A DNA stretch of 64,000 nt, taken from positions 39,828-103,827 of the forward strand of contig NZ_JAAZUI010000011.1 in the NCBI RefSeq assembly GCF_012524075.1, written 5' to 3'. The position numbers and the translations under genes were made by a program. Of the stretch, positions 16,459-25,581 are shown piece by piece (the first letter of the stretch is position 1; each line of letters starts with the position of its first letter). Origin of the DNA: Lutibacter sp. B1. GTDB lineage: Bacteria > Bacteroidota > Bacteroidia > Flavobacteriales > Flavobacteriaceae. The notes below the pieces were generated by a model that was not told the DNA's origin, did no database searches, and saw only the letters and a list, made by a program, of their open reading frames with translations.

Positions 16459-17478
16459 ATGAAAAAATTACTGATAGTAGGAGTTTTATTTTTATGTATT
16501 GTAAGCTGTAAAAATAAAAAACAAGAGGAAGTAAAAATAGAAAATTCAGAATATACTGAGTTACAAAAAACAGCGAATGCAATGTTTGGAAAATTGCCGG
16601 AACAAGCTGAAAACCCTGCAAACCCAATTACTAAAGAAAAAGTTTTTTTAGGTAAAAAATTATATTTTGATACTATGTTATCAAAAGACAATACACAAAG
16701 TTGCAATACTTGCCATAATATTGAAACTTATGGAGTAGATAATTTGAGTACTTCACCGGGTAACGATGGCGGTTTTGGATCAAGAAATTCACCAACTGTT
16801 TTTAATGCGGCACTTCATGTAGCACAATTTTGGGATGGTAGAGAGCCTGATGTTGAGGCACAAGCAGGTGGACCTATGTTAAATCCGGTTGAAATGGCTA
16901 TGCCAAGTGAAAAAGAGGTGATTAAAAGGTTAAGTGCTGTTGATGAATACACTAAATTATTTTCAGAAGCATTTCCAGATGAAAAAAATCCAATTTCATT
17001 TCAAAATATTCAAAAAGCGATAGGAGCTTTTGAACGCACCTTAATTACTCCGTCTAAATTTGACGATTTTTTAGATGGTGATTTAGAAGCACTTACAGAT
17101 ACTGAAAAAGAAGGATTACAATTATTTATAAGTAAAGGTTGTATTGCTTGTCATTCTGGAAAAACTTTAGGTGGTAATATTTTTCAGAAATTTGGAATTT
17201 ATGATGATTATTGGAAACACACAAATAGCAAAAAAATTGATGAAGGTAAATTTGAAGTTACTAAAAATGAAGCCGACAAATATATTTTTAAATCGCCTTC
17301 TCTCCGCAACGTAGCTAAAACTTATCCATATTTTCATGATGGAAGTGTTACAGATTTAAAAGAAGCTGTAAGTATAATGGCTAAAATTCAATTAAATAAA
17401 GATCTTACCGATACTGAATTAAATGCATTGGTTGCTTTTTTAAATTCGTTAACCGGAGAACTACCTAAAAGCAGTTAA
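16459..17478 (+). CDS. Di-haem cytochrome c peroxidase lipoprotein (CcpA/MauG family)
   Basis: A 339-residue periplasmic enzyme that reduces hydrogen peroxide with electrons from c-type donors. The N-terminus MKKLLIVGVLFLCIVSC is a lipoprotein signal with lipobox cysteine C17, so it should be membrane-anchored. Two haem c sites are visible: CNTCH (C82-H86) and CIACH near residue 230. Family segments LGKKLYFDTMLSKD, GGFGSRNSPTVFNAAL, FWDGR and RNVAKTYPYFHDGSV are present. It is a single gene with its own promoter (16400-16433) and terminator (17515-17546). It is divergent from priA. Confidence 0.93.
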   Translation: MKKLLIVGVLFLCIVSCKNKKQEEVKIENSEYTELQKTANAMFGKLPEQAENPANPITKEKVFLGKKLYFDTMLSKDNTQSCNTCHNIETYGVDNLSTSPGNDGGFGSRNSPTVFNAALHVAQFWDGREPDVEAQAGGPMLNPVEMAMPSEKEVIKRLSAVDEYTKLFSEAFPDEKNPISFQNIQKAIGAFERTLITPSKFDDFLDGDLEALTDTEKEGLQLFISKGCIACHSGKTLGGNIFQKFGIYDDYWKHTNSKKIDEGKFEVTKNEADKYIFKSPSLRNVAKTYPYFHDGSVTDLKEAVSIMAKIQLNKDLTDTELNALVAFLNSLTGELPKSS

Positions 17479-17514
17479 AATAAAAACCAATTAAATATCT
17501 GTTTTTCAATTACT

Positions 17515-17546
17515 TAAAAGCTCTTAATTTAGAGCTTTTATTTTTT
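17515..17546 (+). terminator. Rho-independent terminator of the cytochrome peroxidase gene
   Basis: Perfect 10-bp stem taaaagctct (17515-17524) / agagctttta (17531-17540), six-base loop, then TTTTTT to 17546. The last Ts abut the sigma-54-like element that follows. Confidence 0.88.
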
Positions 17547-17561
17547 GGCACGCTGTTTGTA
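17546..17561 (+). promoter_or_regulatory. Sigma-54-type (-24/-12) promoter
   Basis: The sequence TTGGCACG-ctgt-TTGTA has the RpoN consensus YTGGCACG-N4-TTGCW. GG (17547-17548) and G (17559) are exactly ten bases apart; the single departure is T for C at 17560. The predicted start is near 17572, 46 bases before the ATG of the Tyr/Asn-rich exported protein. No enhancer-binding site could be assigned. Confidence 0.6.
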
Positions 17562-17617
17562 TTTAAGAGGTTGTAATACTAGCCAAAAATTTAGTATTAA
17601 CATTAAAACCTTTTATT

Positions 17618-18676
17618 ATGAAAAACAAGATATTATTATTCGCAACTTTAGTATTAGTAAGTATAGGATCTTTTGCATCTACAAATACAACAACTAATAC
17701 ACCTTTAACTAACAACACTTATTACAATGGTTATGGAGAATCATTCACTTTTGTTGAAGGCGGAATAACATTTGCTGTTTTTCAAAATGGAGAGTTCGAT
17801 TTCTATATTAACCCAAGAGCCGGATTTAATTTTGGATACCACAGTAACAATGTAAATATAACTTTCAACTCAGGTTACAACTATGATGCTTATGTTCAAT
17901 ATGATGATTTTGGAGCTATCATTCAAGTTGAAAACATTCCTGTATTTTACGATTATTATGGACGAGTTACAAGAATTGGTAATATTGATATAAATTATAA
18001 CTACGGAAGATTAGTAAGATTAGGTGGATTACATGTGTATTACGACAGAAATGGGTATTACTCTCATTATTCAGGATATATAAATGTTTATAACCGAAGA
18101 TATGTTTACCATCCTTATCATGTATATTTTGCCAGACCTCTATTTGATTTTAGAATTGTAAGTAATGTTGCTTATAGAAATCATTATAAACCTATTAGAC
18201 ATAAATATTACAGAGATCATTCTAGAAATAAATATTATAAAAACAACAACTCTAGAAACAGTTATACAACTACTAGAAGAAGAGTAGCTACTAATAATGT
18301 ACCAAAACATAAAAATAATACTGTTTCAAGAATAGAAAGAACCAATACAAACAGAAATTACAGTTACAATACTAACAGAAATTCTAACAACAATACCATA
18401 AAAAGAACAACTGAAAGAAATACAACTGTAAAAAGAACAAATGGTAATTCAAGTATCAAAAATACGAAATCAAGAACTGTAATAAAAAGTACGCCTAACA
18501 GAACAATACAAGAAAAAAGAACAGTTACAACCAAAAAACCGGTTAAAGTTCAAGAAAGAAAAACGGTTAACACTCGTAAACCTGTTAAAGTTCAAGAGAA
18601 AAAAAATACTGTTAAAAACAATACAAGAACACCTGTAAAAAAACAAAGTAGAACTGAATATAAAAGAAGAAGTTAA
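17618..18676 (+). CDS. Exported Tyr/Asn-rich protein with basic low-complexity tail
   Basis: 352 residues. A signal peptide (MKNKILLFATLVLVSIGSFA) is followed by a tyrosine-, asparagine- and glycine-rich region (about 30-190) of short beta-like repeats such as IGNIDINYNYGRLVRLGGLHV. Residues 190-352 are strongly basic and low in complexity (K, R, N, T, S), with two near-copies of KKPVKVQERKTV. I recognise no catalytic motif. From memory, similar proteins occur widely in Flavobacteriia without a function. The exported, basic, disordered tail suggests binding to an anionic partner such as polysaccharide, lipopolysaccharide or nucleic acid, but that is inference. It has its own sigma-54-like promoter and terminator. 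Confidence 0.75.
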   Translation: MKNKILLFATLVLVSIGSFASTNTTTNTPLTNNTYYNGYGESFTFVEGGITFAVFQNGEFDFYINPRAGFNFGYHSNNVNITFNSGYNYDAYVQYDDFGAIIQVENIPVFYDYYGRVTRIGNIDINYNYGRLVRLGGLHVYYDRNGYYSHYSGYINVYNRRYVYHPYHVYFARPLFDFRIVSNVAYRNHYKPIRHKYYRDHSRNKYYKNNNSRNSYTTTRRRVATNNVPKHKNNTVSRIERTNTNRNYSYNTNRNSNNNTIKRTTERNTTVKRTNGNSSIKNTKSRTVIKSTPNRTIQEKRTVTTKKPVKVQERKTVNTRKPVKVQEKKNTVKNNTRTPVKKQSRTEYKRRS

Positions 18677-18697
18677 TATAGTGTTTTGAGTTAAATT

Positions 18698-18727
18698 AAA
18701 AAGCTTTGCGTTACTGCAAAGCTTTTT
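18698..18727 (+). terminator. Rho-independent terminator of the Tyr/Asn-rich protein gene
   Basis: Perfect 12-bp stem aaaaagctttgc (18698-18709) / gcaaagcttttt (18716-18727) with a six-base loop and further Ts. It overlaps the 3' end of the convergent methyltransferase gene, which it may also terminate. Confidence 0.88.
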
Positions 18728-19874
18728 TTGTTTTTCGAGTTCCTTCATACATATCATACCGAACAAAACGGCAATCCAAATCGCCATTTTTTAAAGGAAT
18801 TCGCTTAGAAGTTCTTAATCCAACATATTTTAATGCTTCAATATCTGAAGTTATAAACCAAACTGTAGAATTAGGATATCCGTTTTTAAGTGTGTCTCCA
18901 ATCTTTTTATAAAATTCTTGAACATCAATATTTAATCGTTCCCCATACGGAGGGTTAAATAATATATACGTAGGCCCAAATACTTCTTTAACCGAATTAA
19001 AAAAGTTTACATGATGTACACCTATAAATTCACTTAAATTGGCATTTTTTATATTTTCATTCGCTTTTCTAATTGCAGAAGGAGCTTTATCAAACCCCAT
19101 TATTTTAAAATAAGAATTTCTTATTTTTTTTAATAAAGAATCTTGAATGGTAAAAAATAAGTCTTCGTCATAATCTCCCCATTTTTCAAAACCGAATTCA
19201 TTTCTATTAATATTTGCAGGAATATTATTGGCAATCATAGCCGCTTCAATTAAAATAGTACCCGAACCGCACATAGGATCAATAAAATTACAATCGCCCG
19301 TATAACCTGATAATAATATCAATCCTGCCGCTAATACCTCGTTTATAGGCGCTATGTTTGTTGCGCTTCTATAACCTCTTTTATGCAAAGAATCGCCCGA
19401 GCTATCTAAAGAAACAGAGCACATATCTTTTTGAATATGAACATGAATCTTCAAATCCGGATATTTTACATCAACATTGGGGCGTTTATGATATTTATGC
19501 CTAAAATAATCAGCTATGGCATCCTTCGATTTTAATGTGATATAATGAGAATTAGAAGTGAAATTTTTAGAATTAACAACTGCTCCAATTGAAAAAGTAC
19601 TATCGGCATTCATATACTTTTCCCAATTAATTAATTGCAGTTTTTTATATAGTTCATCTTCATCAAAAACCTTAAAATTTTTTATTGGTTTTAAAATTCT
19701 GATTGCTGTTCGAAGTGCTATATTAGCTTTATACATAAATCCTTTATCGCCCACAAAAGAAACACTCCTCACTCCTGTTTCAATATTTTGAGCTCCTAAA
19801 TTTTTCAGCTCAGTTGCCAACACTTCCTCTAGTCCAAACATTGTGGTAGCAACCATTTTAAAATTAGCATTCAT
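18711..19874 (-). CDS. THUMP-domain RNA (guanine-N2) methyltransferase, RlmL N-half-like
   Basis: 387 residues of the YpsC/RlmL-N family, which methylates guanine N2 in 23S rRNA. Residues about 1-155 hold the N-terminal ferredoxin-like and THUMP RNA-binding domains (MVATTMFGLEEVLATELKNL). The Rossmann methyltransferase follows, with DPMCGSGTILIEAA as SAM motif I and NPPYGERL as the catalytic N-P-P-Y motif IV. The C-terminal RlmK half of the E. coli fusion is absent, as usual outside gammaproteobacteria. The ATG at 19874 is used. It is a lone minus-strand gene. Confidence 0.9.
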   Translation of the reverse strand: MNANFKMVATTMFGLEEVLATELKNLGAQNIETGVRSVSFVGDKGFMYKANIALRTAIRILKPIKNFKVFDEDELYKKLQLINWEKYMNADSTFSIGAVVNSKNFTSNSHYITLKSKDAIADYFRHKYHKRPNVDVKYPDLKIHVHIQKDMCSVSLDSSGDSLHKRGYRSATNIAPINEVLAAGLILLSGYTGDCNFIDPMCGSGTILIEAAMIANNIPANINRNEFGFEKWGDYDEDLFFTIQDSLLKKIRNSYFKIMGFDKAPSAIRKANENIKNANLSEFIGVHHVNFFNSVKEVFGPTYILFNPPYGERLNIDVQEFYKKIGDTLKNGYPNSTVWFITSDIEALKYVGLRTSKRIPLKNGDLDCRFVRYDMYEGTRKTKKALQ

Positions 19875-19994
19875 AAAAAGTAAATTTGTACAAAAGTACT
19901 GAAAGATTTTAGATTAAAGTTAATAGTATTTTAGGGCTTATTGGCAATTAAACATCCTATTATAAAATAGTATGTAAAACTAAAAACAATTCAT

Positions 19995-20002
19995 TAGTTT
20001 TG
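19995..20002 (+). promoter_or_regulatory. -7 box candidate before the methyltransferase/ZIP operon
   Basis: TAGTTTTG matches TAnnTTTG 16 bases before the ATG at 20019. No -33 TTG at a suitable distance was found. Confidence 0.35.
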
Positions 20003-20018
20003 TAAGCATTTAAGTATT

Positions 20019-20747
20019 ATGACAAATAATAAAGATTGGTTTGCTTCGTGGTTTGACACTTGTTATTATCACATTTTATACAAGCACAGAGATTATACTG
20101 AAGCTCAAGAATTTATGCAAAATTTGATTTCCTTTTTAAATCTAAAAAAAGGCGACTTATTATTGGACTTAGCTTGTGGAAAAGGTCGACATTCCATTTA
20201 TTTAAACTCATTAGGGTTTAATGTTGTAGGTGCCGATTTATCAAAAAACAGCATACAATTTGCAAAACAATTTGAAAATGATACATTAAAATTTGTTGAA
20301 CACGATATGCGGGATCCTTTTAAAACTAAGTTTAACGCTATATTAAATTTGTTTACAAGTTTTGGTTTTTTTGAAGACGATACTGAAGATATTGCCATTT
20401 TACAGAACATTAAAAATGGTTTAAAACCTAACGGTATTGCTGTTATTGATTTTTTAAATGTTAAAAACGTAATCGCCAATTTAATACCTGAAGAAGTTCA
20501 AACCATTGACAATATTACTTTTAACATAAAGCGCTATGTTAAAAATGGATTTATAATTAAAGAAATAAACTTTGATGATAACGGTAAACATCATACTTAT
20601 TTTGAAAAAGTAAAATGTTTAAATTTGAGTAAAATAAATTCGTATGTTAAAGCTGTAGGGTTTAGAATAAAACATACTTTTGGTAATTATTATTTAGATG
20701 AATTTAATGAAGAAACATCTGATAGGCTAATTTTAATTTTAGAATGA
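20019..20747 (+). CDS. Class I SAM-dependent methyltransferase
   Basis: 242 residues with one Rossmann methyltransferase domain. SAM motif I is LLLDLACGKGRHS near residue 50, the motif II acidic residue is in VVGADLS, and the post-motif region contains NLFTSFGFF. It resembles the small-molecule methyltransferases of the Methyltransf_25 group; the substrate cannot be read from sequence. No membrane segment or signal peptide. Its stop overlaps the ATG of the ZIP transporter by four bases (ATGA), so the two are translationally coupled. Confidence 0.82.
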   Translation: MTNNKDWFASWFDTCYYHILYKHRDYTEAQEFMQNLISFLNLKKGDLLLDLACGKGRHSIYLNSLGFNVVGADLSKNSIQFAKQFENDTLKFVEHDMRDPFKTKFNAILNLFTSFGFFEDDTEDIAILQNIKNGLKPNGIAVIDFLNVKNVIANLIPEEVQTIDNITFNIKRYVKNGFIIKEINFDDNGKHHTYFEKVKCLNLSKINSYVKAVGFRIKHTFGNYYLDEFNEETSDRLILILE

Positions 20748-21415
20748 CATATATTGCACTTATACTTTCAGTTTTAATTGGAATTGTTATTGTTTTTGGG
20801 CTAAAACCCGGTAATAAAACCATACAATTATTATTATCTTTCAGTGGAGCTTATTTATTGTCAATTACCATTCTACATTTATTTCCGGAAGTATATGCCT
20901 TTAATAAATCAAATGTTGGTTTATTTATTCTTATCGGTCTTTTACTGCAATTAATCTTAGATTTTTTCTCTAAAGGTGCAGAACACGGCCATATGCATGC
21001 GCAAGAAAGCACAACTTTTCCTTGGGCATTATTTATAAGTTTAAGTATTCATGCGTTTATGGAAGGTATTCCTTTAGCTCATAATCTTCACCATGAGTAT
21101 TTACTTTGGGCAATTGTAGTGCATAAAATACCTATTTCGATAATTTTAGCTACATTTTTTGTAAAATCAAATTTCTCTAAAACTACAGCAGTAGCTTTTT
21201 TAGTCATTTTTTCGTTAATGTCTCCTTTAGGAAGTTTTTCAGGCGAAAAAATTCAATTTTTAACCACCTACAAAACGGAAATTACAGCTATTATAATTGG
21301 AATATTTTTACATATTTCAACAATTATATTATTTGAAACTTCTAAAGATCATAAATTTAATCTTTACAAATTTATTGCAATTTTAATAGGAATGCTTGTA
21401 GCTTATTTGGCTTAA
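20744..21415 (+). CDS. ZIP-family divalent metal transporter
   Basis: 223 residues and about eight hydrophobic segments, nearly all membrane. It carries the ZIP signature histidines in HAFMEGIPLAHN (TM4 metal site) and VHKIPIS (TM5), plus a His-rich loop HGHMHAQ between TM3 and TM4. ZIP proteins move zinc or iron into the cytoplasm. It is coupled by a 4-base overlap to the upstream methyltransferase gene. It ends 4 bases into the end of convergent recQ. Confidence 0.88.
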   Translation: MTYIALILSVLIGIVIVFGLKPGNKTIQLLLSFSGAYLLSITILHLFPEVYAFNKSNVGLFILIGLLLQLILDFFSKGAEHGHMHAQESTTFPWALFISLSIHAFMEGIPLAHNLHHEYLLWAIVVHKIPISIILATFFVKSNFSKTTAVAFLVIFSLMSPLGSFSGEKIQFLTTYKTEITAIIIGIFLHISTIILFETSKDHKFNLYKFIAILIGMLVAYLA

Positions 21416-23610
21416 TTAGCAACTTCACTAATAAATTTAATACGCATTAATCTAAGTTCTTCCTCTTCATATTCACCATCAAACTCATCAATGGCATCTT
21501 GTATTCTATCATTGTCAGATTCCATAAAATACTCAAAAATCTCTTCTTGTTGGTCTTCATCCAGCATTTCATTAATACAATAATCTATATTAATTTTAGT
21601 ACCGCTGTAAACTATTCTTTGCATTTCCATTATAAGTTCATGAAATTCCAATCCTTTTGATTTAGCAATATCAACCAATGGAATTTTTCTATCAGTATTT
21701 TGAATGATAAATAATTTTAAAGCCGAACTTTCTCCTGTACTTTTTACAATAAAATCATCCGGTCTAATAACATCATTTTCTTCTACATATCTAGCAATAA
21801 GTTCTACAAATGGTTTTCCGAATTTTCTTGCCTTACCTTCACCAACACCAAAAATATTTTTTAATTCATCCATTGTAATTGGATATTTTAAAGCCATATC
21901 TTCTAATGAAGGCTCTTGAAAAACAGCATACGGTGGCACACCATTCTTTTTTGCAACAGATTTTTGCAGATCTTTCAACATTTTCAGTAACAATTCGTCT
22001 GCTACTCCTCCTCCACCTTTTGCACTTGCTACAATTGCAGCATCATTGGTTTCATTGTATTTATGATCTTCAGTCATCATAAAAGAAGCAGGTTTATTAA
22101 TAAAATCTAACCCTTTTTCAGTTATTTTTATTACACCATACTGCTCAATTTCTTTTTTCAAATATCCGGCAACCAACGCTTGTCTAATCAATGCAGTCCA
22201 ATAATACTTATCCTTATCTTTTCCACATCCAAAGAACGATTGTTCATTTGTTTTATGAGATTTTAAAAGCGCATTTACTTTTCCCATTAACGTATTTACA
22301 AGTTCTTTTGCTTTATACTTTTGAGTGGTATCTCTAACAACTTCTAATAATTTTTTTAGTTCGTTTTGAGCTTCAAATTTTTTCTTTGGGTTTCTAACAT
22401 TATCATCCATATCAGCGCCTAAACCATTCGCCTCATCAAATTCTTCACCAAAATAGTGCAATAGATATTTTCTGCGCGACATAGAAGTTTCGGCATAACC
22501 TACTACTTCTTGTAATAAAGCGTTACCTATTTCCTGCTCTGCAACAGGTTTACCTGATAAGAATTTTTCAAGTTTTTCAATATCTTTATAAGAATAGTAT
22601 GCTAAACAATAACCTTCTCCTCCATCTCTACCTGCTCTACCGGTTTCTTGATAATAACTTTCTAAACTCTTAGGAATGTCATGATGTATTACAAATCGAA
22701 CATCGGGCTTATCTATTCCCATACCAAAAGCAATGGTTGCAACAACAACATCAACATCTTCCATTAAAAACATATCTTGATGTTTCGCACGTGTTTTAGC
22801 ATCTAAACCAGCGTGATATGGAACTGCTTTAATTCCATTTACCTGTAATAATTGTGCTATGTCTTCAACTTTTTTTCTACTTAAACAATAAATGATTCCT
22901 GATTTGCCTAAATGCTGGTTGATAAAACGAATTATGTCAGAATTTACATTCGTAGTTTTTGGGCGCACTTCATAAAATAAATTAGGGCGATTGAACGACG
23001 CCTTAAATGTATTAGCATCAGACATACCCAAGGTTTTTAAAATATCTTCTTGCACTTTTTGAGTAGCTGTTGCAGTAAGTCCAATAATTGGTACATTATC
23101 AATCTTTTCAATTATGGTTCTTAAATTTCTGTATTCCGGTCTAAAATCATGTCCCCATTCCGAAATACAATGTGCCTCATCAATAGCAACAAAAGATATA
23201 TTTTGATCTTTTAAAAAATCAACATATTCTTCTTTTATAAGGGATTCAGGAGCTACATACAATAGTTTTGTTATACCCTTTTCTATATCGTTTTTAACTT
23301 GCGTTACTTCTGTTTTATTTAATGATGAGTTAAGTACATGTGCTATACCAAATTCTGCAGAAATACCTCTAATAGCATCAACCTGATTTTTCATTAAGGC
23401 AATTAATGGAGATACTACAATAGCTGTACCTTCTTTAACCAATGCCGGTAATTGGTAGCACAAAGATTTTCCTCCTCCTGTAGGCATAATAACAAACGTA
23501 TCATTGCCCTCAATTATACTTTTTATTACACCTTCTTGTAACCCTTTGAATTCATCAAATCCAAAATATTTTTTTAAAGCTTTGTGTAAATCAATTTCTA
23601 TGTTATTCAT
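21412..23610 (-). CDS. recQ: ATP-dependent DNA helicase RecQ
   Basis: 732 residues. The helicase core has Walker A PTGGGKSLCYQLPA, DEAH box AIDEAHCISEWGHDFRP, GLTATAT, and motif VI QETGRAGRDG. RecQ-Ct zinc/winged-helix and HRDC (MDELKNIFGVGEGKARKFG) domains follow. About 120 extra C-terminal residues, including the acidic EFDGEYEEEELRLMR, make it longer than the E. coli protein (about 610 residues), as in other Bacteroidota. RecQ unwinds recombination and replication intermediates. It is divergent from kdsD across a 182-base AT-rich gap. Confidence 0.95.
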   Translation of the reverse strand: MNNIEIDLHKALKKYFGFDEFKGLQEGVIKSIIEGNDTFVIMPTGGGKSLCYQLPALVKEGTAIVVSPLIALMKNQVDAIRGISAEFGIAHVLNSSLNKTEVTQVKNDIEKGITKLLYVAPESLIKEEYVDFLKDQNISFVAIDEAHCISEWGHDFRPEYRNLRTIIEKIDNVPIIGLTATATQKVQEDILKTLGMSDANTFKASFNRPNLFYEVRPKTTNVNSDIIRFINQHLGKSGIIYCLSRKKVEDIAQLLQVNGIKAVPYHAGLDAKTRAKHQDMFLMEDVDVVVATIAFGMGIDKPDVRFVIHHDIPKSLESYYQETGRAGRDGGEGYCLAYYSYKDIEKLEKFLSGKPVAEQEIGNALLQEVVGYAETSMSRRKYLLHYFGEEFDEANGLGADMDDNVRNPKKKFEAQNELKKLLEVVRDTTQKYKAKELVNTLMGKVNALLKSHKTNEQSFFGCGKDKDKYYWTALIRQALVAGYLKKEIEQYGVIKITEKGLDFINKPASFMMTEDHKYNETNDAAIVASAKGGGGVADELLLKMLKDLQKSVAKKNGVPPYAVFQEPSLEDMALKYPITMDELKNIFGVGEGKARKFGKPFVELIARYVEENDVIRPDDFIVKSTGESSALKLFIIQNTDRKIPLVDIAKSKGLEFHELIMEMQRIVYSGTKINIDYCINEMLDEDQQEEIFEYFMESDNDRIQDAIDEFDGEYEEEELRLMRIKFISEVAN

Positions 23611-23738
23611 GTAGTTTATATATAAATCTCAACTTAATTAAATTATTAAAATAATTTTCGTTTATATTAAAATTAAGCCTTTTTTAAAATTTGACTTTTA
23701 TTTTTCACTTGTTTATTCAATTTCTAACTAAATAAATT

Positions 23739-23746
23739 TATTTTTG
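23739..23746 (+). promoter_or_regulatory. -7 box candidate for the kdsD-tatC-lptB operon
   Basis: TATTTTTG fits TAnnTTTG about 47 bases before the kdsD start. The nearest upstream TTG is about 28 bases away, too far for a standard -33, so this is tentative. Confidence 0.35.
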
Positions 23747-23792
23747 CTTTTATTAAAGGTAAAACATTTTTTTAATTCAAAAAACCTAATCT

Positions 23793-24758
23793 TTGAAAAA
23801 TAAAAATACAATTATAGAAACTGCCAAGCAAACTATTACTGTTGAAAGTAAAGCAATAGCTAATTTAATAAATTATATAGATGAAGGATTTGAAAAAGCT
23901 GTAAAATTTATTCACAACTCAAACGGTAGAGTTATAGTTTCCGGTGTTGGAAAAAGCGCAAATATAGCTACAAAAATTGTTGCAACGCTTAATTCTACCG
24001 GTACACCTGCCATTTTTATGCATGCTGCAGACGCTATTCATGGAGATTTAGGCACCATACAAAAAAATGATGTGGTTATTTGTATCTCTAAAAGCGGTAA
24101 TACTCCCGAAATTAAAGTTTTAGTGCCTCTAATTAAAAATTATGGTAATAAAATTATTGCTTTAACAGGAAATACAGAGTCATACTTAGGTTCTAATGCC
24201 GATTTTATTCTAAACTCTTTTGTAGAAAAAGAAGCATGCCCAAATAATTTAGCGCCAACAACAAGTACAACAGCTCAATTGGTAATTGGAGATGCTTTAG
24301 CAATTTGTTTACTAGAACTCAATAATTTTTCGAGTAAAGATTTTGCAAAATATCATCCCGGAGGTGCTTTGGGTAAAAAATTATACTTAAGAGTAAGTGA
24401 TCTTGTAAGTAAAAATGAATTACCAAAAGTTGTGCCTACTACTCCAATAAAAGATGTTATTATTGAAATTTCAAAAAAACGTTTAGGAACAACCGCAGTA
24501 CTTAAAAATGATAAAATAGTTGGCATTATAACTGATGGAGATTTAAGAAGAATGTTAAAAGACAATAACGACATAAGTGCTTTAACTGCTCAAGATATTA
24601 TGAGTAAAAATCCTAAAACCATAAATAGTGATGAAATGGCTATTAAAGCATTGGAAACTATGGAAAACAATAGCATAACTCAACTATTGGTTGAAGATAA
24701 TTCAAAATACGTTGGAGTTGTTCATTTACACGATCTGTTAAAAGAAGGTATATTTTAA
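23793..24758 (+). CDS. kdsD: D-arabinose-5-phosphate isomerase (KdsD/KpsF/GutQ)
   Basis: 321 residues. The N-terminal SIS sugar-isomerase domain has GVGKSANIATKIVATLNSTG and FMHAADAIHGDLG, with CISKSGNTPEI. Two CBS domains follow (about 205-320). The enzyme converts ribulose 5-phosphate to arabinose 5-phosphate, the first step of Kdo synthesis for lipopolysaccharide. The start is a TTG at 23793; no in-frame ATG exists near the conserved N-terminus. It opens an operon with tatC (1-base gap), an AhpD-like gene and lptB. lptB is also lipopolysaccharide-related. Confidence 0.93.
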   Translation: MKNKNTIIETAKQTITVESKAIANLINYIDEGFEKAVKFIHNSNGRVIVSGVGKSANIATKIVATLNSTGTPAIFMHAADAIHGDLGTIQKNDVVICISKSGNTPEIKVLVPLIKNYGNKIIALTGNTESYLGSNADFILNSFVEKEACPNNLAPTTSTTAQLVIGDALAICLLELNNFSSKDFAKYHPGGALGKKLYLRVSDLVSKNELPKVVPTTPIKDVIIEISKKRLGTTAVLKNDKIVGIITDGDLRRMLKDNNDISALTAQDIMSKNPKTINSDEMAIKALETMENNSITQLLVEDNSKYVGVVHLHDLLKEGIF

Positions 24759-24759
24759 T

Positions 24760-25581
24760 ATGGCAAAGAAAATAGAAAAAGAAATGTCTTTTTTAGACCA
24801 TGTTGAAGAGCTAAGATGGCATTTAGTAAGGTCAACAATAGCTGTGTTCATTTTTGGTATAGTTGCTTTTATTATGAAAGATTTTATTTTCAATAAAATC
24901 CTATTTGCTCCAAAAAATGCCGATTTTGTAACCTATCGGTTTTTTTGTAAAGTATCTAATTTTTTTGGTACAGATGGTTTATGTATAGACGATTTGCCGT
25001 TTACCTTCCAAAGTTTAGATATGGCAGAGCAATTTAGTGTGCATATATGGACATCAATTACCGTTGGTTTTATAATTGCATTTCCTTTTATTGTATGGGA
25101 AGTATGGAAATTTATAAGTCCGGGATTGTACGAAAAAGAACGAAAAGGTGCCCGTAGTTTTATAATTGTTTCTTCATTTTTATTCTTTATAGGAGTTTTA
25201 TTTGGATATTATGTTGTAACACCACTTTCAGTAAATTTTTTAGGAAATTATTCTGTAAGCGATATGGTTGAAAGAAATATTAAAATTGGTTCGTATATTG
25301 CGCTTGTGAGGTCATCTATGCTGGCATCAGGACTTATTTTTGAATTACCCATAGTAATGTACTTTTTAACAAAAATGGGATTAGTAACGCCTGAATTTTT
25401 AAAAAAATACCGAAAACACGCCTTAGTTTTGGTTTTAATACTTGCAGCTGTTATTACGCCACCTGATATTATCAGCCAAATTATAGTAGCAATTCCTATA
25501 TTGTTGCTATATGAAACTAGTATTTATATTTCGAAAGTTGTAGTTAAACAAGAATTAAAAAAAGAAAAGGAAAATGCCTAA
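24760..25581 (+). CDS. tatC: Sec-independent translocase subunit TatC
   Basis: 273 residues with six transmembrane segments. The N-terminal cytoplasmic signature EMSFLDHVEELRWHLVRS carries the conserved glutamate and arginine that bind twin-arginine signals. Later FPFIVWEVWKFISPGLYEKERKG is the second conserved loop. It carries about 25 extra residues in the first periplasmic loop, including a cysteine pair (FFCKV...GLCIDD), common in Bacteroidota. Its end overlaps the AhpD-like gene by 8 bases. tatA is not in the window. Confidence 0.95.
   Translation: MAKKIEKEMSFLDHVEELRWHLVRSTIAVFIFGIVAFIMKDFIFNKILFAPKNADFVTYRFFCKVSNFFGTDGLCIDDLPFTFQSLDMAEQFSVHIWTSITVGFIIAFPFIVWEVWKFISPGLYEKERKGARSFIIVSSFLFFIGVLFGYYVVTPLSVNFLGNYSVSDMVERNIKIGSYIALVRSSMLASGLIFELPIVMYFLTKMGLVTPEFLKKYRKHALVLVLILAAVITPPDIISQIIVAIPILLLYETSIYISKVVVKQELKKEKENA

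Noticed and set aside
18470..18787. Minus-strand frame opposite the basic tail of the exported protein
   Set aside because: It is the complement of low-complexity basic sequence and overlaps a terminator; no independent signal.
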